Assembly: GCF_000221225.1 (NCBI RefSeq)
Contig: NW_006383023.1
Coordinates: 2,170,001-2,234,000 of the forward strand
DNA length: 64,000 nt
Origin: Thermochaetoides thermophila DSM 1495
Taxonomy: Eukaryota > Ascomycota > Sordariomycetes > Sordariales > Chaetomiaceae
Direction of reading: 5' to 3'
A model generated the notes under the pieces. The model had not been told where the DNA came from. It saw nothing but the letters and a program-made list of their open reading frames with translations, and searched no databases. This document shows positions 1-10,728 of the stretch, piece by piece; position 1 is the stretch's first letter, and each line of letters starts with the position of its first letter. The position numbers were made by a program, and so were the translations under genes.

Positions 1-2
1 CG

Positions 3-470
3 ACCCAAATGGAACCCGTCTTCCCCTCGCCGACCCCGGTCCCCGACGATCCGACCGCCAGCACGACCACAGCCTTCCAACTCACCTCCCAACTCCAAGG
101 CAAGCCTGACCGTGCCCCCTCCCAGCCCGAGGCTCCATCCGCCCGTACGACCCCTCCGACCACACCTAACATGGACTCTAACAACAACACGCCCACAACT
201 ATGGCGAGCGTCAGTCCTAATGGGTCCACCACGACAGCGATGACGGCTCCATCCTCAGTCTCTCCTGCCTCGCAGCACTCGGCTTGTTTCTCGCCTGCGA
301 CATCTCCTGAGAATGGAGCGAGCTCGGTTGTTGGCGGAGGTATGAATGGGGGAAAGGAGGGGTCGGTGGTGAGGAGTCCGGGTCCGGTTGTTGGGGAGCG
401 GATTGGTCAGGCTCAGGGGCAGGGACAACAGGGTCAAGTTGGGTCGTCAGGTGAAAATGGGGGGCAGTAA
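3..470 (+). CDS. 3' end of an unidentified Ser/Thr/Pro-rich protein (partial)
   Basis: The frame is open from the left edge of the window and closes with TAA at 468-470, so only a C-terminal tail of about 155 residues is visible. It is rich in Ser, Thr, Pro, Asn and Gln. It has short TTPP/TTTA blocks in the middle and a Gly/Gln-rich end that repeats GQ pairs. This composition is typical of disordered tails of fungal transcription factors and signalling proteins, but no domain is visible and I do not recognise the family. The Met at position 9 is probably internal, because the codons before it are open. The GC-rich composition of the frame ends sharply near the stop codon, which favours a real coding end. 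Confidence 0.5.
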   Translation, partial: TQMEPVFPSPTPVPDDPTASTTTAFQLTSQLQGKPDRAPSQPEAPSARTTPPTTPNMDSNNNTPTTMASVSPNGSTTTAMTAPSSVSPASQHSACFSPATSPENGASSVVGGGMNGGKEGSVVRSPGPVVGERIGQAQGQGQQGQVGSSGENGGQ

Positions 471-1789
471 GCGATGATGGGTTTTAGTTTGGATACGTTA
501 GGTGGGATGGGAGGAAAGTTGGCTTCTCGGAAGTGGACGAGGCTTTTGCTGAGGATCACACTCGCCTCTCACGACAAGTTGCTGTAACCAGATCTAGCTA
601 TGGTCGCCGACTTGTTGAGATAATGACAATCATCAACTGTCAGATCTCATCATCTACTCGAGCTCCTCTCGAGCCATCGTTTTGCACCTGAGCGCTCGCT
701 TTCTGGCCATTAAACGGAGAGTCTGCAGCACTTGGTTGGATAAATCCCGATCAACTTATGCGTCAGGAAAGTTTGACTTCTGGATGGATGTATGACCCCT
801 GCCAGGGATGATTAAGATATGTATCGAAAGGTCCCCTCTGGTACTTTCTTGTGCTACCTACAAAGTTATCCTGGATATGCTAATGCATTGGGTGTATTTG
901 TACCATGGCAAGTTGAGATTGTGATATGACTCTGGGTGGTTTTATGGTTTACAGTTACCCTGGTCCCTGGTTAATGAAATAGCTGTGTACTAAAATACAA
1001 CTGGTGGTTACCCGCTCTGGTGTCGTTTGTAGCCGTTGTTTTACCACAGCAGCAACGTAAGCGTTCTCGCTCAACAGGGCCATCTAGCCAGCTCCAGAAC
1101 TTTCCAGTGTTTCCCTGTGTGGCATTTCCATGTTATCGATACTTCAACATCTTTTTGCAGATCGTCTTACCTCGGGTCTAGCAGGACGTACACGTCCAGA
1201 TGCCAGTTACCAGCCGACTTTTAACATCCGGTACATTGACTGCCTGATCCCCAATGTCCACCTGTTGCTACTGCCCGGCGCAATATATAGAAGGGTCAGT
1301 GTAGCCATACGATTAGCCAGGGTCGGAAACCTTGGCCTTCACAGCCGCTTTGAATCTTGTCCGGGTCGGGGGCCGAGCTAGCTACTTGCTATGGCCGTGC
1401 TACCACTCACTTTTTTTACGGCTTTCTTACTCTCCTTATCCTTCTTCGAAGAACGGGCCGCTTCCGCTTATGACCAGCACTCGGTTCGCCAGTGAATCGT
1501 CCGCCAGACGCCTACTTCATCGAAGCGACTTGAGGAGTCGGCAGAGCATCAACCTTGAGTTTTCCAAGTCAGATGCAGGAGAGAAAATGGGAGAACAAAG
1601 AGCGAGAAGAGCGAACGGCAGCCTGTTGGCCGCCTGAGAACCTTCAACTAAATGCTTAGCCCGCTGCACCCCCTCAACTCAAGTCTTCCTTCTCTGTTTT
1701 CACATTTCTATCCAGCTCCCCTAGTAGTATAGTGCCGCAGCTGCGGCCGAGCACATCCACCTCCCCCATGAAGCCCCGTGGAATTGTCC
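471..1789. other. Non-coding stretch after the first gene
   Basis: No supported gene. The first 200-300 bases are presumably the 3' UTR of the upstream gene. The remaining open frames are short, overlap one another and have no recognisable protein character. No tRNA or repeat was seen before the 13-bp repeat region begins near 1790. Confidence 0.5.
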
Positions 1790-4700
1790 AATAGTAACAC
1801 CCGCTGTGACAGTCGCGGTCGCGATGCACAACCGCGATATGGTGCAGGTTAAACCTTGTTGTGAGGCTTGGACAAGTGTCCACCCATAAAGCCCCGTCAG
1901 GACTGCCTTTTGTGAATGCCAGTTGCTACCACCCAGCCGTGGGCATAGCTGCGGGTATTGGCCTGGACATTATATGGCTGGTGACTCGGTCCACGGCTGA
2001 TACCTGCTGTTATAGCTGGCTGTCTCCCCTGGGGGCAATGCAAGCCTCTGTGTGGCTGCGGGCGTAGCCGCAACATCAAGCGGTTGGTGTGCGGTGTCAG
2101 TGCCCAGTGCAACCGCTAGTTGATGGAGGGATACAGCCAGCAGGGAGCCTAGCTGCTGATGTCTTATAGTTCAAGACAGAGCTATTGCCAAGGTAGACTC
2201 CTGATGTGGATGCCCGCTACGGACACGGCCAACCACATAAGTCGTGGAGACGGTTGGTGCTTGATGCTAACGTCCATTGTAGCTGGCCTGGTGAATACAG
2301 CTACCGTTCTCATATAGTTCACAGCCCATTGTTAGTACCCGCTGCAGTCGCACTCGGTTAGCGCAGCCGTGAATTTCCCACTGTCGGAGCCCAAGGATAG
2401 GGTACAGTGGTAGCACCTGTGGTTGGTGCCCACTGGGAACTTTGCTTCTGAATATGCTGCTCCTCAACAAACGCTTCTATTTCTGTTACAGACGCTCACT
2501 GTCGGCACTTTCTGTGAGCAGGTCCATAATTATCTTTCTCCTTAAGGCCGCTCTTGATGCCCTCTGTTAGCACCCGTCACAGACACAGCTGCTGACTTTT
2601 CGCTAAGCCAGAAACCCGCGTTAAGGCCCAGTAAGACTATCCCATGCAATCAGAGGCCTGTTATTCATAGCCCATCAATATTATTGTTTTAGCCCCTATT
2701 AGCGCCAAGGTCACCACTTGATGCTAGAGCCCTACATAAGCACCAAACACAGATTACTTGAAACGAATTGATAATCTTATGTCTTTGCTGGTTGCTACTG
2801 GCACAGAGCGCCTATAGTTGTTCTCTATGTCAGCGGCCTGCTGCTGAGTCCAGTAGCAACTGCCCATTGTCGGTGCCCGCTCTTAGTGCTTAATGTCACT
2901 TCCCACCAGAAGTTAGCACCAGAGAAGGTTGTTAGTGCTCACAGTCGCTGCCCGATGGGGGAGCCTATTGATAGCGCCCACTATCGGCGCCTACTGCAAC
3001 TGGATGCCTATTATTAGTAGCCGCTATGATAACCCATGATCACTGCCTAGTTTGGTGCGTGTAAAGCCAGTTTTCCGAAAGATCTCTAACAAATTAGCAT
3101 ATCCCCTCCTCCACCGCAGTTCGTATAATCAGATCATCTACTGTCGGTACCTACATTCAAAGGACGGTGTCAAACTCCGGTGTAAATGAGCTCTTGCTCA
3201 CCAGGGTATATACAGCAGATTAATATGTGTCTGCCAAGCCCGTTGTGGCTCATTATAAAACTACCCATTAGTGCACCGACCGTTCATGTGTATTGTCAAA
3301 GAACACTGTGAGTAGTCTCAGGCTTACCTAAGGGAATCGTGTGAAGTGATATATCCCTTCCTCCATAACTCCCATTATCAAACACACATTGTCAATGCCC
3401 ATCGTTAACCTTCAACATCACCACCTGCTAACAGAACTTCTCATTAACAACTGCCTACTCGAGTCTAAACAGCAAAATTACATCTCTACCAGTAATCGCA
3501 ATTACTGAAAAGCTCGTTGGCATCTCGGTTGCGAGTACCCGCTATCCATACCTGTTGTAACTGTTCAGGCATAAGTGATGTCTTTCTTACCAGAGAATAG
3601 ATAGGACATTGACAAGTCTCTTTCTCTACTTACAGCTACCTCATAAAAGACTCAATGTGAGCACATGGACATATAGTCTGTTTTGAAAGCAATGTCATTG
3701 TTCTATGACAGTCTTTTTGCCTCCTCTGTCTTTGTGTGTTTCGCTAGGGTGGAGAGTGACAAGCCCTCTGTCTATTTCCTGAACCCATAATGATTTTATA
3801 TTCTCAAAATGTCCCTTCACAACAGGAACTTCACGACATTGAGCAACTTGTTGCCGGTTCTTGTTTTCACTAAACTGCCTGTCCCCCATGCCCATTCCTA
3901 ACACCTCATTTTTTGCAGCCGTTATCATAGCCAAGGTCATACTGTGATGGGAGTGAACACCAACTGTTTTCGCTGTGACTTCAGTCTTTGACCTGCAGTG
4001 AGGTTCTTTCCTGTCTGACTTTATAACTTTGTTCCTATAAAGATAAAGACCCAAGATCTCACTGCAGAATTTTGCCTGCTACCAGTCTCTCCCTCTGCCT
4101 TCTCTCAGGCTTTATACCTGCTCAACATCTCTTGGAATCCGCCAGTCAACATCCTGATTAAAATGATGGTTATTGTTGTCCATGCTAGTCTCAGATTTTA
4201 GATTCCGTCTCCCGATGATCACCCACTGGTAGAACCCGGTGCTGGTGCTCACTTTGACTTTCGAGTGTTATCACCCGCTGTTAAACTCCTCGTTCTACTC
4301 CAGTCCAAGCATCAAGCCTTGTCGCCCATTATCAGTGCCCGTTGTCAGTGCCAGCTGCCCAGCATAATAGCACGGTGCCAGTTCCGCATGTTAAAGAACA
4401 CCTAAGCTGACTGCTAGAGGCCACTGTTCCCGCCATATGGAGAGCTAAACATTATCATCAGTTGTTAGAGACTGTTGTTGATGCCGGCTGTGATGATGGA
4501 ATTTAGTTCAGAAACATGCAGCATCATGCTAACGTGTTCAGTATAGTGTGAACTAAAGTCCACAGCTGAGTGCTATCGCCCATTATTAGTGCCCGTTGTT
4601 AGTACCTTCTGTTAATGCCCACTGCAAATGCCATTATTCAATGTTGCTATTTACTCTATTCTGACACCCACTAATATAGAAGATGTGAATGCCTAGTGTG

Positions 4701-5160
4701 AGAGCTGAGAATTCTGAAATGCCTAAGGTACCTTATCTACTCCTTATGTCTCGTTGATCATCTTCTCATCCAAGCTGTACAGGACCTCAAGCAGGTTGAT
4801 TGCCCGCAGTCAGTACCCCTTGCGAGCACCTGATATAGACTCCAAGCTAAGTATTAACACCAGCTGTGGCTGCAAAGATCAACCACCTGGTGTTTGAGGC
4901 AAGAGTCAAACCTTAGCTATTGAGTTGAGAGAAGGAAAGACGCCTCAGCTGGGTCTCCTCTTTTAAGTTACCTGCTGCAAGTGCCCGCTGTGATAGCTCA
5001 CTTTGAGTCCCAAGAGTCATGCTAGAATTGACAGTCTCTTTCAAGTCTAAGCACCCGGGATTGCAGGCAGGCGTTCACTTTGATGATAGAGCCGTAAGAA
5101 CAACAGCTTTGACTTGGGGCTCTCGTCGACATTGGCCACTGTTAATGCCCACTGTAGGGG
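1790..5160. repeat. Diverged tandem repeat with 13-bp period
   Basis: Units resembling GCCCRYTGTTAGT recur head to tail through this stretch. The clearest runs are 4324-4349 (two adjacent 13-mers) and 4578-4629 (four 13-mers in perfect 13-bp register). Less perfect runs lie near 2865-2903 and 2945-3060, and single or double units near 1800, 2100, 2210, 2340, 2560, 3390, 3535, 4230, 4985 and 5140. Units differ at many positions, so this is an old and decayed array rather than a fresh minisatellite. The period is not a multiple of three and stops occur in all frames, so it is not coding. Its outer limits are approximate because divergence grades into ordinary sequence. Confidence 0.7.
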
Positions 5161-8100
5161 ACACCAGCAATCACAGATGGTTGGGACCAAGCAGCTGTCT
5201 GCAGCAGTCATAATGCGCATACCTAGACATGGGAGGGCAAAAGAAAGCAGAGAAAGCCAACCGTTCAGAGAGAGTGAAAACGTGATGTGCAGTCTCGGTG
5301 GGTCTTTACCAAGAGCACTACCAAGCCCTGGCCCCATGCTTGGCACAGCGGGCCGAGCCGAGAGCGGAGCCTGGTGTGGGACAACCAGCTGCGCGAGTCT
5401 CTTGGCACTTTATCAATCAACACATCCGAGCAACCAAGATCTTCCAAATTGTCATCGGTCTTAGTAAGGATCTTTGGCCAGCTTGTGTATATGGAAAGCC
5501 AGATAAATGCAATTATCAATTGGGAAAAAGTGGTTGTACCCGAAATGGAGCCTGGGGAGCAAATCGCAGGGCTTGTTAGAAAGTTAATGGCCAGTAGTTG
5601 CTACTCGGGCATTCCCTGAGCGTCCACCATGTTGGACATGCTTTGCACCACTTCTCTGTGTTAGTTTTCTCAGCTTGGAATTCAGACACCGATTTTTGCA
5701 AGCAGAAAATTCGTTTGGTCTTTCCCTTGCTCCCAATCTTTCACACATGACCACTCCCTGTGCCTGGCTTCATTGTCCATTTGAAGTGAGAGTCATTCTG
5801 TAATCAAAAGTTGATATCTAGCCAACAACGTAGCACTCTCGGATTCTTTACTTAGTGTGAATGATGTTGTTCTGAGTGTGATGTGCCTTGTTGAGTTGGA
5901 GTAAGGGAATTTGTTGTTTATAATGGACATGGATTGAACATGATACAGGGTACAAGAATATGTGGCTGAACAAAGTGAAGGGTTAAAGCAGGGATGAAGT
6001 ATCTAGGACAAATGATGTAGTTGGAGGAATTATGCTAAGGACATTCCGTGAAGTATCATGTCCTATGTTTGTTGAAATGCTGAAGATCACTGAAAAGGAG
6101 TCACAGTCCATCGGTAACCACCCTTCACCCAGGGGCACCTCCCTCCAAAGATGCTAGCCTACTGAAGTCCATGCCCATATAGACAGAGCATGATGTATAA
6201 TAATGAAGCATTTGAGTGAAAGCATAGCACATAGTGAGGAGTGAACCATAAGAGAAAAACGCTGTGGTTGGATAAGCGCCACCAAGTCCCTCAGGTGAAT
6301 TATAATGTCCGCTTGTGAGAGATTACATGATTCCCTCGGAGCTGCTAGTACCAATTCATTCATGTTCTAGTCATGACGACACCTTTATGCCAAAAAACTC
6401 AATCAAACTTTCTTTTACTCCATGTATCTTGAGTCAATATGGCTCATGCTTGACCAATCTGATCGTAACAGGCATGGTTAAAGGTCAAAGACAGTTTTAA
6501 ATTGCATAAGTGTTGTGAAAGCGCTTTGGAACAGAATTCCTAGTGTGTCCATGGCGTAAGTCTTGGGAAATCCAGCAGTTGAGTCAGGGTCATATTGAGC
6601 TTAAAAAAATCCAAACTTGTGTCCTTTAAGCTATCATTACTTCATGTCGCTAGAGGATATCTAGGAGTTGGTCTCTTATGGCGTGTTCTCGATGCATTTC
6701 CCTGACATGCTCCCCAAGATTCAGACCTGTCAGTCAGGCTCATTGCAAAACCAGAATTTTACAGTGCTCAATTGTAATGTCTATCTGCTGGCACTGTCTG
6801 TCTGAGTTCGAATCCGCTCAAGAAGTCAACTGGAATCTCTGTTTAACCCTAGTAGTTAGTGAGGGAAGGAACCTGACGCTTCCAGGTCATAACTTGTCGG
6901 TGGTCCTGCTATGGAGAGCTCACCCTATCGCTTCGCAGAAGGCTTTACCATTGATATGTGAGTAAGCGTGGCCAGAAAGCATTGCCTTGTTCTCTCATCG
7001 TGCTCAACTTGCCCCTAGGCTAATGGGCTTGTCTCCATGAGCTTGAAATACTGCTAGCATCTCTCCCGGTTGGTTGACTCAATGTGGTCAACGTGCTCGA
7101 GGTTCACATATCTAGATGTCGCTTCGTCGGTAGTTTTGTCAGCAGGTCCCCTGTTGTATTGTCCCATTGTACTTGCCTTCTCTTTGACTTGAGTTCTCAG
7201 CTGTCACTGGATCAAAGCGTTGTGAATAAGTGCGCTGGTGTATTGATTGATTATTACCAAGGTCGAGGGCCAACTTGGAAGCTCTCTCGATGATACAATT
7301 GGTAAAGTGCTTGGTCGTTCTTACATTTCTTAACTCCCAAGTGCCTTGGTGGCTGATACATTGGAAGTTGTTTGGCCAGAATGTCGGAGAATTGACTCCC
7401 CGCACCAAGGTGAAAAGCCACCGACGAAAAGTTGCAAGCAAGGTCGTTGATTCGTCTTTCGTTCCTGCCATGTGCTCTGGCTTGAAGCACAATATCGGAC
7501 GGAGGCTGCTTCTGTCAAGTTTATAAATCCTTTGCAAACCTTGGCGATGAGATCCTTTTTCCTCCTCCAACAACCAACTAGAATGCAGTCACCCGAATTG
7601 TTTTACTGTTTCCTAGCAAAGCATCGCCGCGGCAACCACGCTTAAGCATATTCTCAGCACTCTCGCAGTATTGTCTTCCAAATCATCGCCACCCGGTATT
7701 ATTTTCATAGGTAAGTCCAAGATACGCAAGTCAATCATCTTCATGAATCAGCTGGCCTGGCTGGCATGCCATTCCCTGGTTCTAGACATCCTTCCTCTGC
7801 ATAGAACATCACGTCCTTTTCACAAATCCTCGTTCCTTTGAGATACCATGCACAAATCTTCTTCCTGCTCCCAGCCTTCAACCTGCCTCTCACTCTTTTA
7901 TGCACACTGGCCTTGATCTGAACTTTGAGCTTCGTCTCAATCTTCACTGTCACCGCAAGTTTGACTTCACCATCCCACCTTTCACATTGAAGCCTTTGGC
8001 ATCGCGATCCCAACTTGCCTTTGGCATGGAGCACACCTTCACTGAATGCTCAGCCTCTGTCACCTGGATCAGGGACTCAGCGCTGGCTGTGGCGGGAGAT

Positions 8101-8537
8101 CTCGCCTAGACGAGCCTAATCTCATCCACCAGGGGCAGATAATTGTCCTCGCTGGCAAGGAGAGCAAGCCTGAGGTGGCTATCGAGCATCATCTCCAGCC
8201 GCATGTGCCTACCTGCAACGCTTGCTGAGCCCCTGTCGTGAACATTCTTAAGAGAGCACCTGCCCGCAGCACCCGAAGGTCTTACCCGCTGTTGAGAGTC
8301 CTCTTCTGCCTACCGCTACGTGTACCCCGCTTCTCAAGCCAACATATTGTCCCTCGCGGGGTGCCGTTCGCAGGCACTCGCTATCCGCACCCCGGTCGGG
8401 GCGAGTATTTATTTCCCAGCCGGGTGCCTTGACCATTCTTCTTCCTCTTCCCCCCTTCTACTCATGTAACCATCATTCTTTGCTTTTGGCTGGTTGATTA
8501 GCCAATACTAATGTGTGGAATCACTTAGACCAACAAC
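5161..8537. other. Gene-free stretch ending in the Myb-gene promoter
   Basis: No supported gene over about 3.4 kb. Open frames (for example at 5287-5619 and 7139-7573) overlap on both strands and lack family features. The last 250 bases look like a promoter. A GC-rich segment at 8350-8412 contains nested inverted repeats (GGGGTGC at 8357 with GCACCCC further on, and CCCCG-GT-CGGGG). A TATTTATTT element follows near 8405. A pyrimidine-rich tract then leads to the start codon at 8539. Confidence 0.5.
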
Positions 8538-8538
8538 C

Positions 8539-10728
8539 ATGCCGGCCTCCAACAACGCTACCAAGGGGCCCAAAAATGCTTCCAAGCTCTCGAAAGCATT
8601 TGCTGATGAGACGCTTCGCAAGAACATGCCGAACGGGCAAGAGTCGTATTTTTTCTTCACCATGCTCAAGCACCAAATCACCAAACCCGAATTTGACTGG
8701 GTGGCGATTGCAGAGGATAATCGCCTGAAAAATGCCGAGACAGCAAAGGTATGTTCACAACTCTGTTCACTGTTTCATAGAATTACTCTATAGCAGTTGT
8801 TGGTCTTGGTCTTCCGGCCTGTCTTTACCATGCTTTAGAACACTTTCTGTTATCTGAACCGTGGGAATGGTCCTAAAAGGGTCAAATTCGCCTTGCTTTA
8901 TCGCAGTTTTCACCCATGGCCCCTCATTTTCCCTTCATGGCCTTAGTTCATCAAACTCTTAAAGCTTACTGCACGAGAAAAAACTCTTGGCTTGTCTGCA
9001 ACACTTTATTACTCCCCTTTACCTCTTCAAGTTTTTGTGATCTAGAGTATTGAGCCTTGAATATTTCTTGTGAGAGTTCATATTTTTTTTTCCTCAAGCC
9101 CTCTTGAACTGTTCTTTAACATCTCTACAAATTTCATCATCTATGTTCCGGACATCGGTTGAGTTCTTTCACTGTACTTTACCCCTTTTACATCTTTTGT
9201 TATCTGGAGTTCGCATGTTCATTTTACAAGGGTCAAGATCTGTTCTATTTGTTGTCTTTCTCTTTTTCTTGTTTCTCTTCTTTTCGTTTTCCCTTAGGTC
9301 CCCTTTATCTTCCCTCTAGCTCATCACTCAATTCTGCCATTTTCATTTTTGACTTATTCTCACACTACTCAGGTCCGCTTCGGCCAGATCCGCCGTAAAC
9401 TTGGCATCGACAAATGGAAGGGTTGGGCGAGCGGTAGGGCCACAAGGACTGCTTGGGCGCGCGAGAAGGAAAGGCAGCTTGCCCAACCTTCTGGTCTCTC
9501 TCCTTCTTCTTCGGCTTCCTCTGCTGGCCCGACCCCCGGCAGCGGCAGGCCCAACCCGACGCGCGACCCTCCCGCCGACCCCCTCACACCGACGCCAGTC
9601 GGCATCGCCAAGCGCACCCCCTGTTCATCTGCTCGTCGTGCTTCCCGTGGTGGTGCTTCTGCTTTCGGTCGTGGTCGTGCCGGTGCCCGTTCGCGTGCCG
9701 GCCGCAGGCGTCATGAGACGCCTGATGATACTCCTTCCCCTACGCCCGAGCCAGAGACTGAGGAAGAGGAGGAGAGTGAGAATGAGGGTGAGCCTACCGT
9801 GCCCACCAAGGAGGAGAAGGAAGAGTCTGATGAGGAAATGGAGGTAGAGGAGGAGGAGGAAGAGGAGGAGGAGGAGGAGAAGGAGGAGCCTGCCAAGCCC
9901 GAAGAGGAGGGCGAAGAGGATGATGACGATGATGACGAAGAAAAAGACGAGCCCGACGCCGACAGCATCGGCCTGGCCTCCCTGCCGGAGGAGGTAGCCA
10001 CCCCCAGCAGCCCAGACATCGTCAAGCCCGACCCGGCCGCCCTCGCCGACCCCTTCGCGCCCACCCGCGCTGCTGACTCTGTTCCCGCCCAGCAACAGCA
10101 ACCTGCGTCCGTTTCCGCGGCCCCCAGTACCGGACCTCAGCAGCCTTCGCCGTCTTTGCCCGCTCCCGGCCCCTTCGACGGTTTCCCCCTTTCAGCTCCC
10201 GTCCCCGGCCCAATAATGACGACGGTCAGCATCCACCCATCCCTGCCTCCTGTCCTTGTCCCTGTTCCAGCGGTCGCCCCTCTGCCTCTGGATGATATGG
10301 GGCTTTCCAGAATGAGGCCTCATCTCTCGCCTAACTGGCCGGGCAACAACAGCACCGCCGGCTCTTATCCGTCTGCCGCAGCGATCGGAGCCACCGCCGG
10401 CCCCAACCCCATTCTTTCTGCCGGTCCCCATGGAATCGCACAGTTCCCTAGCCTGGGCACGAACCAGTCGATGGAGTACAACCATCTGTTTCTGGACGGG
10501 ATGCATGTGGGCACTATGGTGATGCAGCCTTTGACAGAGGAGACTAAGGGGTATATGGGGTTGGATCAACCAGTTGGTAGGCGATCGACGCAGCAGAGAG
10601 AGGAGCAGATCGAGAGGGAGATCCTACGTCGGATAAGGGATCAGAAGAGTAAAGAGGAGATGGAGGCCGAGCCGGAGATTGATTTAGATGAGTGGATTAA
10701 ATGGGAAGGGGGCCAAGAGAATTATTAA
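8539..10728 (+). CDS. Myb-like DNA-binding protein with acidic and proline-rich tail
   Basis: Two exons, 8539-8748 and 9373-10728, give a 521-residue protein; the splice is phase 0 (GTATGT donor, CAG acceptor). The ATG at 8539 is the first in frame and sits in a good context (ACC before ATG). Residues about 35-95 form a small helical domain (FFFTMLKH, FDWVAIAED, VRFGQIRRKLG). This resembles the Myb/SANT-like domain found in many short fungal nuclear proteins, in which the conserved intron falls just before the last helix. The rest is low complexity: Ser/Pro/Ala segments, a glutamate/aspartate block at about residues 200-275, then a proline-rich region. The C-terminus is again charged (about 495-521). 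A nuclear regulatory role is inferred; the target is unknown. The intron, 624 nt, is about ten times longer than most others here. Confidence 0.75.

Noticed and set aside
1790..5160. CRISPR array or telomeric repeat
   Set aside because: Units are contiguous 13-mers without spacers, and the motif is not TTAGGG-like; the organism is eukaryotic.
7139..7573. 144-residue minus-strand frame
   Set aside because: Three other frames of similar length overlap it and no protein-family features are visible.
9625..10101. Leu- and Ser-rich antisense frames over the Myb-like gene
   Set aside because: Complement of the GAG/GAA acidic tract; hydrophobic appearance is an artefact.
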